Assembly: GCA_030832825.1 (NCBI GenBank)
Contig: JAURIJ010000023.1
Location: forward strand, 1 to 45,548
DNA from: Gammaproteobacteria bacterium
GTDB lineage: Bacteria; Pseudomonadota; Gammaproteobacteria; Pseudomonadales; Pseudohongiellaceae
DNA length: 45,548 nt
Reading direction: 5' to 3'
In this document: in pieces, positions 16,839 through 24,746 of the stretch
Layout: each line of letters begins with the position of its first letter
Position numbering within the stretch: position 1 is the stretch's first letter
Notes under the pieces: generated by a model
Database searches by the model: none
Told to the model about the DNA's origin: nothing
Seen by the model: only the letters and a program-made list of their open reading frames with translations
Translations under genes and position numbers: made by a program

Positions 16839-18212
16839 TTACTGACCTGCAACGGAACGCTGCTTGGCCTCTTCACGCTGAGCCACGATCTCCTGGTAGC
16901 CTTCTTCGTCCAGGTGAGTGATCGCCAGCCAGGCGTGGGTCATCTCGTCAGCGGTACGGCTGCCTTCAACCACCCAGAAATCCGGATCAGGATTGTTCGG
17001 GTTGTTGGCAGTGTTGTCATACCACTGCTTGATCACCATCACGGCGCCAGTCGGGACCAGCGGAGCGACATCCGGGGCGTACAGGTGGCTGTGGTGCCAC
17101 GTGGCGCTCCAGTTGGAGATCTGGCTGATCTGCTCAGTGCGACCAGTCGCCGGGTAGTAGATCTCCAGCGCGGCAGCACGCATGCGCAGGTGGCCGTGCG
17201 GCTGGAAGCTGTCGATGCGAACCGGGTGGTCAAACGAGTGGAAACCCTGGGTCATCGCAGTGCCGTTCGGAGGAACGATCAGCTCGCCCTGGTTCAGGCG
17301 ATACAGTGCCAGATCCTGCTTGTAGCGGACTTGACTCTCGTAGCCTTCCGGGTGCAGCCAGATACCGATCTGCACGACGTTGTCTTCAATCACTGTGCCG
17401 GGAGCTGTCGCTCCGACGCCGCCGGGGAACAGGTGAATGTCCCAGCGAATGCGGGCATTGGCCGGCAGTGTGCGGCACACGCCTTCCGGAGCGATCTCGC
17501 CCCACTTGCCCATGGCGTATTCGGTCAGCATGCCGACATCTTCGTATTCGCCGTCAGCATTCATGATCTCGACGTTGGAGTTGGCGTGGTGCACCACGGC
17601 CTTGGCATTGCCGGCCGGCTTCACCTGGATCGCCTTGATGCAGCGGTCAGTGGTAAGCCCGGTTTCCACGTAGGGACGGTGCCACATGTCGTTACCGATA
17701 GCAGGCACGTCGATGGGCTCTGAGTCCAGAATGACACTGGGCTGACCGAACTGGGCAGCGAAGCTCCACTCATCGGCATCCGGCAGGTTGGCTACCGGGT
17801 GCGAACGATCGCCCCAATCGCCTTCCGGAGCGCCTTGGGCGACCCACTGGGTGATGGTGTTGATTTCTTCGTCAGACAGACGCCAGTCACCCTGGAGATC
17901 CTGAATTCCGATATGGTCGTCGTAGGAGTAAGGAGGCATCTCCTTGTTCGCAACGCGCACGCCGATCAGAGGCGCCCAGGGGCGGACCTGATCGTAATTG
18001 GTGAGCTGCATCGGGCCGATGCCGCCTTCGCGGTGGCACACAACGCAGTTGTCGGTGATGATCTGGGCGACGTGATCAGCATAGGTCACTTCGCCGGATT
18101 CAATGCCCAGGCCGGACTGCGCCTGTGCGTTCGTTCCCAGCACCGCCAGAACGGCGAAGCCAAGAGCGGCCTTCCCGGTTTGCCTGATGCTCAAACGCTG
18201 CTTCAACTTCAT
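16839..18212 (-). CDS. Secreted haem c / copper type II (PHM-like) monooxygenase-like protein, copy B
   Basis: A 457-residue paralogue of copy A, nearly identical from about residue 42 on. Haem motif CVVCH at 56-60 with Met92 downstream; copper ligand candidates His208, His209, His260, His339, His341 and Met424 are all retained. The signal peptide (ends A-N/A-Q-A-Q) differs more from copy A than the mature part does. ATG 18212 has AAGGAGAGGATC before it; the frame extends 34 codons further upstream without a ribosome site or signal peptide. Copy B does not have the GTTGTA leader. Instead a perfect FNR-type palindrome lies about 190 bp upstream. The two copies may thus be isoforms used under different conditions. 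Substrate unknown. Confidence 0.82.
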   Translation of the reverse strand: MKLKQRLSIRQTGKAALGFAVLAVLGTNAQAQSGLGIESGEVTYADHVAQIITDNCVVCHREGGIGPMQLTNYDQVRPWAPLIGVRVANKEMPPYSYDDHIGIQDLQGDWRLSDEEINTITQWVAQGAPEGDWGDRSHPVANLPDADEWSFAAQFGQPSVILDSEPIDVPAIGNDMWHRPYVETGLTTDRCIKAIQVKPAGNAKAVVHHANSNVEIMNADGEYEDVGMLTEYAMGKWGEIAPEGVCRTLPANARIRWDIHLFPGGVGATAPGTVIEDNVVQIGIWLHPEGYESQVRYKQDLALYRLNQGELIVPPNGTAMTQGFHSFDHPVRIDSFQPHGHLRMRAAALEIYYPATGRTEQISQISNWSATWHHSHLYAPDVAPLVPTGAVMVIKQWYDNTANNPNNPDPDFWVVEGSRTADEMTHAWLAITHLDEEGYQEIVAQREEAKQRSVAGQ

Positions 18213-18353
18213 GATCCTCTCCTTACCTTGTAAATGGGCAGAACGCCAGCGTACCGGGTAGAGCGGCAAGCGCGCACAGCATTCGGGTTGGTTCTTGTTG
18301 GTCCCGATTGTCACTCTGACAGCAAGCAGACAACCACGCAGACTACGATGCTG

Positions 18354-18415
18354 AATATAGTGAAAGATTCATCGGGTTCAAGATTCTCACGATTGATTTT
18401 ATTGATGTAGATCAA
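18354..18415 (-). promoter_or_regulatory. FNR/Anr-type box with a class-I-spaced -10 for copy B
   Basis: TTGATGTAGATCAA at 18402-18415 is a perfect TTGAT-N4-ATCAA palindrome, the consensus of FNR/Anr oxygen-sensing activators. On the minus strand TATATT at 18359-18354 is centred 52 bp downstream. This would put the box near -61.5, a class I activation position, for the haem c-copper copy B. The box is also 97 bp upstream of the plus-strand gene at 18512 and could serve it. Sequence match seen; regulator identity inferred. Confidence 0.65.
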
Positions 18416-18511
18416 TTTATCTGCTTGTGTCGCCCGCAGCCATCCGGGCACGCTAGACTGCCAAGGCTGAACGCACCTGTTGTCGGGCCGCGAGCCCTCC
18501 GAGGAACCCCG

Positions 18512-18814
18512 ATGAAAGCCTTGCTGGCCATGACTCTGATCACCCTGATCGCCCTGGCGACGGCCTATCTGCAGTATCAGGACGCCCAGGCGCTGCGCGC
18601 GAGCCTGCAGCGCAGCGAAGCGGCACGCGAAGCCCTGCAGAGCCAGGCGGACGCCAGCGCAGCGCAGCTGGCTGCGAGCGTCGCGCAGCAGCAGAGCGTG
18701 CAGACACAGATCGAGCAATTGCAGGAAAGCCTGCGCAGCTCCTCGGCGCAGTTGCTGGAGCTGTCGAACAGCCTCCAGGAGGCTCGCGAGATGATCGCGC
18801 CTCCGCCCCCCTGA
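18512..18814 (+). CDS. Small membrane-anchored coiled-coil protein
   Basis: A 100-residue protein. Residues 3-19 are a hydrophobic anchor or uncleaved signal (MKALLAMTLITLIALATAYL). Residues 22-93 are a long Gln/Ala/Leu/Ser-rich heptad region predicting a continuous coiled coil. The end is a short proline tail (A-P-P-P-P). GAGGAACCCCG precedes the ATG. No family recognised; it could be a periplasmic spacer or scaffold. It is 152 bp upstream of the M16 peptidase gene on the same strand and may belong to that run, or to the FNR-box promoter between it and copy B. Confidence 0.7.
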   Translation: MKALLAMTLITLIALATAYLQYQDAQALRASLQRSEAAREALQSQADASAAQLAASVAQQQSVQTQIEQLQESLRSSSAQLLELSNSLQEAREMIAPPPP

Positions 18815-18966
18815 TGCTTGCGCATTCCAAGGTGCCATGCAGCGCCGCGCCGCGAAGTCTCTGGATTCGAGGCAGCTTTGTGGTGACCTTCGGGGTGGAA
18901 TTCTTTACATTAGCCGCCATCTGTCTCGGCATGAGAGACGGCGCCCGATCCCTTCTGGAGAAACCT

Positions 18967-21954
18967 ATGCCACACATCCCGACTTCCGGGTCCGCCCGCG
19001 CCATGCTGGGCGTCCTGGTGCTGTTTTCGGCCCTGTTTGCCTGCAGTCCGCAAGACACCCCCGCAACGCCTGCCACACCTGCAGCCGACGGGACCCAGAA
19101 CGTGGCCGGTGCCGGCTACCGGCGCATCAATTCTCCCAACCCGGACGACGCTCTGCACACCCAGATCTTCGAGCTGGACAACGGCCTGCAGGTCTACCTG
19201 ACCGAGAACCACGAGGAGCCGCGCTTCTACGCCGAGATCGCCGTCAAGGCCGGCAGCAAGAACGACCCGGCCGATGCCACGGGCCTGGCGCACTACCTGG
19301 AGCACCTGCTGTTCAAGGGCACACAGGCGCTGGGCACGCTGGACTACGCCGCCGAGAAGCCCTACCTCGACCAGATCACCGAGCTGTACGAGCGCCACTT
19401 CCGCGAGACTGACCCGACCGTGCGGGCCGAGATCTACGCCGAGATCAATCGCGTGTCGCAGCAGGCCGCCCAGTACGCCATCCCCAATGAGATGGACAAG
19501 CTCTACAACGCCATGGGCGCGTCCAACCTGAACGCCCACACCTGGCACGAAGAGACCGTCTACAAGGTCGGCCTGCCGTCCAACCGGCTCGAACACTGGG
19601 CCGTGATCGAGTCGAGCCGCTTTGTCGACCCGGTTTTCCGCCTCTTTCACACCGAGCTGGAAACCGTCTACGAGGAACAGAATCAGAGCCTGGACAACCG
19701 CGACCGCGTCTCCTATTACGCCATGGGCAAGCTGCTCTACAAGAAACACCCCTACGGACAGCAGACCACCATCGGGGATTCCGAGCACCTGAAGAACCCG
19801 TCCCTCGTGTACATCCAGAACTACTTCGACACCTATTACGTGCCGAACAACATGGCCATCTTCATCAGCGGCGATATCGACATCGACGCGACCATCGCCA
19901 CCATCGCCGAACACTTCGGCAAGTGGGAGCGCAAGGAGGTCCCTCAGGTGGGCCCCTGGGTGGAGGACCCGATCGAGCAAGTCGAGCGCGTGACCGTGCA
20001 GTACCTGGGCGAGGAAGAGGTGCAGATCGCCTATCGCACCGTGCCCAACGGCCATCCCGACAAGGAAGCCCTGATGCTGCTCGACATGATCCTGGACAAC
20101 CGCACCGCCGGCCTGATCAACATCAACCTGAACCAGGCCCAGGCCGTGCAGGCCGCCGGCTCGTCGCCGGAATTCCTCAACGACTACGGCTCCCAGCGCC
20201 TGTGGGGCGTGCCCAAGCAAGGCCAGACCCTGGCCGAGGTCGAGCAACTGCTGGTGGACCAGATCGCGCACATCAAGGCCGGCGAGTTCGAGGACTGGAT
20301 CATTCCGGCCATCGTCAACGACTTCAAGAAGAGCCAGAAGCAGGCGCTGGAATCCAACACCGCACGCGTCACCACCATGCGCCAGGCCTTCATGGCCAGT
20401 GAAGACTGGGACCACTACGTCGCCGAAATGGCGCGTCTGGAGCAGGTGAGCAAGGACGACATCGTGCGCGTGGCCAATCAGTATTTCGGCGACAACCATT
20501 ACGTGGCCGTGCACCGGGTGAATGAGCAGCACGAGATCCCGCACGTCGAGAAGCCGCAGATCGATCCGGTCAACATCGATCCGAGCCGTCAATCCGCCTT
20601 CGCCGCCAATATCCTGGCCATGCCCTACGAAGAGATCGAGCCCACCTTCGTGGACGCCAACGAGGACTACCGCGTGGTCGAGTTCGCGCCCGGCGTGCCG
20701 CTCTACTACGCCCCGAACCCGCTCAACGACCTGTTCTCCTTCTCCATCAGCGTGGAGAGCGGCTCCGAGGAGAACGATCGCCTCGGCCTGGCCACCGCGC
20801 TGCTGGAGAAATCCGGCGCTGGCAGCCTGAGCCCGGCCGACCTGCAGAAGGAGTGGTACCGTCTGGGCAGCGAATTCGGCATCAGTGCCGGCGCTAACGA
20901 GTCCTCCATCGGCGTCAGCGGGCTGGACGAGCAATTCGAGCCCACCCTGAGCCTGATGCTGGAGCTGCTGCGCAATCCGGTGTCGGACGAAGCCACGCTG
21001 GAAGAACTCAAGGTCATCATCCTGAAGTCGCGGGCAGACCAGAAGCAGGACCCGGGCGCCATCAGCCAGGCCCTGTTCCTCTACAACCGCTACGGCGAGG
21101 ACTCGCCCATGCTGCAGACGCTGACCTCGGCCGAGATCGCTGCGTCCACGGTGCCGCAGCTGCAGGACGAGATCCGCAATCTGCTGACCTACAAGCACAC
21201 CCTGAGCTACACCGGCTCGCTGTCACTGGAACAGCTGCAGGAGAAACTGCAGCGTCTCTACGAGGTGCCCGCCGAGCTCAAGGACACCCCGCCCTACCGT
21301 TTCCGCACGGCGCGGGTGGTGGACGCCAACGAGATCTACGTGGTGGACCAGGCGACAGCCCAGGCCCAGGTGCGCATCGAGTTCCCCGACGGAACCTATG
21401 ACGAGGCGCTCGTGATCCCTTCCTCGCTTTACAACACCTATTTCGGCACCAGCATGTCGAGCGTGGTGTTCCAGGAACTGCGTGAAGCGCGGGCGCTGGC
21501 CTATTCCGCCCAGGCCCAGTACGCCCAGGGCGGCCGCCTGAATGCCGAAAACCTCGCCATCGGCGCCATCGGTTCGCAGAACGACAAGACGGTGGATGCC
21601 CTCGCCGCCTTCCTCGACCTGTTCGACAACATGCCATCCTCGGGCGAGCGCTTCGAGGAAGCCCGCAGCTCGCTGGAGAACCGCTACCGCACCTCCACCG
21701 TCGGCTTCCGCCAGGTGATCGGCTCGGTGCGCTCATGGGAGCGTCTGGGCCTGGACGGGGACCCGCGCCCCGCTCGCTTCGAGCAGCTGCGCAGCGCCAC
21801 CCTGGAAGACATGCTGGCCTTCCAGCGCGACAACATCGCCGGCCGGCCGAAGCTGATCTCCATCGTCGGCGATCTGTCCCGCATCGATGTTGACGCGCTG
21901 GCGCAGTACGGCACGGTGACCCAGGTGCAGGTCGACGACCTGTTCGTGGACTGA
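18967..21954 (+). CDS. M16-family zinc metallopeptidase lipoprotein
   Basis: A 995-residue double-length M16 (pitrilysin/insulinase-type) peptidase with a lipoprotein signal (S-A-L-F-A-C, Cys26). The inverted zinc motif HxxEH is G-L-A-H-Y-L-E-H-L-L-F-K-G-T with His109, Glu112 and His113. The distal Glu lies in the E-T-V-Y-E-E-Q-N-Q segment. The second half (from about residue 560) repeats the M16 fold without a zinc site, as usual. It should sit in the periplasm, tethered to a membrane, and cut peptides in a closed chamber. ATG 18967 has T-G-G-A-G upstream; the longer frame has no signal. It is the first gene of a run whose next gene starts 13 bp after its stop. Confidence 0.93.
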   Translation: MPHIPTSGSARAMLGVLVLFSALFACSPQDTPATPATPAADGTQNVAGAGYRRINSPNPDDALHTQIFELDNGLQVYLTENHEEPRFYAEIAVKAGSKNDPADATGLAHYLEHLLFKGTQALGTLDYAAEKPYLDQITELYERHFRETDPTVRAEIYAEINRVSQQAAQYAIPNEMDKLYNAMGASNLNAHTWHEETVYKVGLPSNRLEHWAVIESSRFVDPVFRLFHTELETVYEEQNQSLDNRDRVSYYAMGKLLYKKHPYGQQTTIGDSEHLKNPSLVYIQNYFDTYYVPNNMAIFISGDIDIDATIATIAEHFGKWERKEVPQVGPWVEDPIEQVERVTVQYLGEEEVQIAYRTVPNGHPDKEALMLLDMILDNRTAGLININLNQAQAVQAAGSSPEFLNDYGSQRLWGVPKQGQTLAEVEQLLVDQIAHIKAGEFEDWIIPAIVNDFKKSQKQALESNTARVTTMRQAFMASEDWDHYVAEMARLEQVSKDDIVRVANQYFGDNHYVAVHRVNEQHEIPHVEKPQIDPVNIDPSRQSAFAANILAMPYEEIEPTFVDANEDYRVVEFAPGVPLYYAPNPLNDLFSFSISVESGSEENDRLGLATALLEKSGAGSLSPADLQKEWYRLGSEFGISAGANESSIGVSGLDEQFEPTLSLMLELLRNPVSDEATLEELKVIILKSRADQKQDPGAISQALFLYNRYGEDSPMLQTLTSAEIAASTVPQLQDEIRNLLTYKHTLSYTGSLSLEQLQEKLQRLYEVPAELKDTPPYRFRTARVVDANEIYVVDQATAQAQVRIEFPDGTYDEALVIPSSLYNTYFGTSMSSVVFQELREARALAYSAQAQYAQGGRLNAENLAIGAIGSQNDKTVDALAAFLDLFDNMPSSGERFEEARSSLENRYRTSTVGFRQVIGSVRSWERLGLDGDPRPARFEQLRSATLEDMLAFQRDNIAGRPKLISIVGDLSRIDVDALAQYGTVTQVQVDDLFVD

Positions 21955-21967
21955 AGGGAAGGCTGCG

Positions 21968-22927
21968 GTGTTCGAGGCTCCTGCGAATCCGCCCGTCCCG
22001 CTCAGCGTGACGGGGCTGCACAAGCGTTACGGCGCGACGACGGTGCTGCAGGACCTGCAGCTGCGCGTCGAGCCCGGCGCTGTGCATGGTCTGGTGGGGC
22101 TGAACGGCTCCGGCAAGACCACCACCCTGGAATGCATCCTGGGCATGCGGCCCTTCGACGGCGGCGAGATCCGCGTGCTGGGCCATGCCCCGGACGCGCT
22201 GTACCGCAGCGAAGGCGCCATTGTCAGCATCTTCGACAGCCCCAGCCTGCACCCGCACCTCACCGTCAGGCAAGTGCTGGAACACGCTGCACTGCTTTGC
22301 CAGCACCCGGTGCGCTCGCCGGCCGAGGTCGAGGCTCTGCTGGGCATCGTCAAGTACAGCGGCTACCGCATCCGCGAACTCTCGCTGGGCAATCGCCGAC
22401 GCGCCTCCATCGCTCAGGCCCTGCTGGGCAGCCCCGGTTTCGTGATTCTGGACGAACCCTTCAACGGCCTGGATGCCGGGGGCGTCGATGACGTGCTCGA
22501 CCTGATCGCCCGGCTCAACCGCGAGGAAGGCACAGCCTTCCTGCTCTCCAGCCATCAGCTGCCCTACCTGGAGCGGGTCTGCTCGCATCTGTCGGTGCTG
22601 CACAAGGGGCAGATCGTCTTGAGCGGTGCCGTCACCGAGCTGTTCAATGCCGGCGACACCCGGCTGCGCGTGCGCTGCGACGACGTGGTGCGCGCCCTCA
22701 CCCTCGTGCAGGACCTGCCCGGCGTGCAGGTGGAAGACACCCGCGAACCGGGCCTGCTGACGCTGCGCATCGGCCAGAGCAACCCGGCCCTGGTCAACCA
22801 GACGCTGGTGAGCAAGGGCATCCTGGTCAGCGAGCTGGCGCCCGAGCGCCCATCCCTCACTTCGCTCTTCCACGCGATCACCAGTGCTGACCCCTTGCAG
22901 GCCCCGGCCGAGCGAGGTGCCGCATGA
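21968..22927 (+). CDS. ABC transporter ATP-binding protein
   Basis: A 319-residue ATPase. Walker A is G-L-N-G-S-G-K-T-T (residues 44-52), the signature loop is L-S-L-G-N-R-R-R-A-S and Walker B is F-V-I-L-D-E-P-F-N-G-L-D. A C-terminal extension of about 90 residues follows, as in ABC-2-type export ATPases (NosF/bacitracin-type). It starts at GTG 21968 behind GAAGG, 13 bp after the M16 gene, and its stop overlaps the permease start (ATGA). It would power the permease 22924-23778. The cargo is unknown; linkage to an M16 peptidase hints at a peptide or an envelope protein. Confidence 0.92.
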   Translation: MFEAPANPPVPLSVTGLHKRYGATTVLQDLQLRVEPGAVHGLVGLNGSGKTTTLECILGMRPFDGGEIRVLGHAPDALYRSEGAIVSIFDSPSLHPHLTVRQVLEHAALLCQHPVRSPAEVEALLGIVKYSGYRIRELSLGNRRRASIAQALLGSPGFVILDEPFNGLDAGGVDDVLDLIARLNREEGTAFLLSSHQLPYLERVCSHLSVLHKGQIVLSGAVTELFNAGDTRLRVRCDDVVRALTLVQDLPGVQVEDTREPGLLTLRIGQSNPALVNQTLVSKGILVSELAPERPSLTSLFHAITSADPLQAPAERGAA

Positions 22928-23778
22928 GCGCCTTTATCGCCACGCTCCGGGCCGAACTCTATGTGGCGCGCCGCAGCACCAGCGCCTGGCTGCTCGTGCT
23001 GCTGCCAGCCTTCGCCGTCGTGCTGCGTGCCACCATCGTCAAGCTGGCCGAGTCCGGCCAGGCGGCCCGGGATGCCCTGCTGGGCGGGGGCGATGACATG
23101 GCCGTCGCCAGCAATGCCTGGGGCCAGTTCGTCGACGGCTTCGCCACCGGACTCACCCTGCTGAGCCTGTCGCTGGTGGCCTGGGCCGCCTGGTCCTTCG
23201 CCAGCGATCGCGACACCGGCGCCCTGCGCCATGTGTTGATCCGCCGCAGCAGCCGCATGCACCTGGTGCTGGCCAAGCTGTGCACTGTCTGGCTGCTCGC
23301 CCTCTGCGCCCTGCTGTTGCTGGCCGCCGGCACCAGCGCGACCTGCGCCCTGCTGTGGGAATTCGGGCCGGTAGTGGAAGACGGCTATGAGCTGATCGGC
23401 AGCGAGGAGATTCGCGAAGAGGTGTGGCTCGGCCTGCGTCTGGCGCTGATCCCCTTGCCCGCGGCGCTGGCCTTCGGCGTGCTGGTGTCGGTGCTGGCCC
23501 AGTCCGCCACCCAGGCCGTGACCGCCGCCCTGGGCATCAGCCTGGCGCTGGATGTGTTCAAGGGCGTGCTGGGCGAGGCCGCGCATTATCTCTACGCCCG
23601 CTATCAGCCCTCGCTGATCGACCAGTCCTATCTGCAGGATGTCGGCCGGCTGGTGCGGGGCTATTCCGATGTGATGATCGACCCGCAGGTGCTGGCCCTC
23701 AACGAATGGGTGCCGCTGCCCCAGCTGCTGCTGTTCGTGATGCTTGCCCTGCTGGCCGTGAGGAGGAAACCCCTGTGA
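22924..23778 (+). CDS. ABC-2 type permease
   Basis: A 284-residue membrane protein with about six hydrophobic segments (near residues 18-35, 70-90, 118-140, 175-200, 205-225 and 262-280). A cytoplasmic R-D-T-G-A-L-R-H-V-L-I-R-R-S-S-R loop resembles the coupling element of ABC-2 permeases. The ATG overlaps the ATPase stop by four bases, so translation is coupled. It has no maturation or peptidase domain. Its stop overlaps the GTG of the PDZ lipoprotein gene. Forms the membrane half of the transporter with the ATPase before it. Confidence 0.88.
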   Translation: MSAFIATLRAELYVARRSTSAWLLVLLPAFAVVLRATIVKLAESGQAARDALLGGGDDMAVASNAWGQFVDGFATGLTLLSLSLVAWAAWSFASDRDTGALRHVLIRRSSRMHLVLAKLCTVWLLALCALLLLAAGTSATCALLWEFGPVVEDGYELIGSEEIREEVWLGLRLALIPLPAALAFGVLVSVLAQSATQAVTAALGISLALDVFKGVLGEAAHYLYARYQPSLIDQSYLQDVGRLVRGYSDVMIDPQVLALNEWVPLPQLLLFVMLALLAVRRKPL

Positions 23779-24746
23779 GTTCTGTGCGCACCCTGCCCCT
23801 GGGCCTGTGTTCCCTGCTGCTGGCCGGCTGCCTGAGCACCGAGCCGCGTGCGCTGGTGCCCAGCATCACCCTGTCGCCGGAGACGGTCAGCCTGAGCGCG
23901 GGCGAACCGGTCGGCCGCGGCCTCAACTTCGGCATGAGCACGGCGCTGAACGAGAGCGACTCGCTGAGCAACATCACCGTGCTGCCCGGCGTGCGCATTC
24001 GCGCCGTCACCCCCGGCGGGGCCGCCGACCTGGCCGGATTGCGGGCGGGCGACGTGATCCTGCGCATCGACGAGCGGGAAGTGAACCACCCCGATCTGGT
24101 CGAAGCACTGGCGCAGCAGAGCAATGCCGCCGGCGCCTTCGTGCTGGAAGTGCGCCGGGCCACGACCGTGTTTCAGACCACCCTCAATGCCCGCCCGCAG
24201 ACCGACGGACGCGCCGAGCTGGTGGAGCTGTACCGGGCCGACCCGGTGGCCACCCGGGCGGGCTATGTCACCGAGATCTATGACACGGCCGGCGGCGCGC
24301 CGCACTCGGGCGCCCGCATCGTCGAGCTGTTCGCTGACAGCCCCCTGCCCGCCGCCGGGCTCGAGGTGGGCGACACCATCCTGGCGCTTGAAGACATCCC
24401 CGTCACGTCAGCCCAGGACCTGATCACACGCCTGAACACCGAACACGCCCTGGGGGACGAGGTCCGCCTCAGCGTGGCACGGGACACCGCGCTGGCGCTG
24501 GAGAGCTTCGGGCGGGAGGTGCGACTGTGGAGCCCCGGACGCCGGCTCTCCCGGCTCTCCCTCGGCCCGCTGCTGCAGTACGAATCCAGTCTCAGCCCCG
24601 CCCGCACCCAGCTGGCCATAGGCGATCTGTGGCTGTTCTCGCTCTTTCGTTACCGGCACGAAGAAGGCGAGAAGGAATACAGCCTGCTCAGCCTGTTCCG
24701 CTTCGCCACCGGCTATGGCGAACTGGTAGAGGAAGCGCAGCCATGA
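23775..24746 (+). CDS. Lipoprotein with two PDZ domains
   Basis: A 323-residue protein starting at GTG 23775, with AGGAGG upstream and a four-base overlap with the permease. The signal ends L-L-L-A-G-C (lipobox). PDZ-1 is about residues 70-145 (V-T-P-G-G-A-A-D-L-A-G-L-R-A-G-D-V-I-L). PDZ-2 is about 185-255 (A-D-S-P-L-P-A-A-G-L-E-V-G-D-T-I-L). No protease domain is present, unlike DegP/DegS, so it probably binds exposed C-termini and delivers or tethers partners. The tail (about 260-323) is Arg/Tyr/Phe rich and unassigned. An adaptor role for the M16 peptidase or ABC transporter is inference from context. Confidence 0.85.
   Translation: MSSVRTLPLGLCSLLLAGCLSTEPRALVPSITLSPETVSLSAGEPVGRGLNFGMSTALNESDSLSNITVLPGVRIRAVTPGGAADLAGLRAGDVILRIDEREVNHPDLVEALAQQSNAAGAFVLEVRRATTVFQTTLNARPQTDGRAELVELYRADPVATRAGYVTEIYDTAGGAPHSGARIVELFADSPLPAAGLEVGDTILALEDIPVTSAQDLITRLNTEHALGDEVRLSVARDTALALESFGREVRLWSPGRRLSRLSLGPLLQYESSLSPARTQLAIGDLWLFSLFRYRHEEGEKEYSLLSLFRFATGYGELVEEAQP

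Noticed and set aside
18910-21198. A minus-strand open frame of 762 codons opposite the M16 gene
   Set aside because: Shadow frame; the zinc motif and lipobox are on the plus strand.
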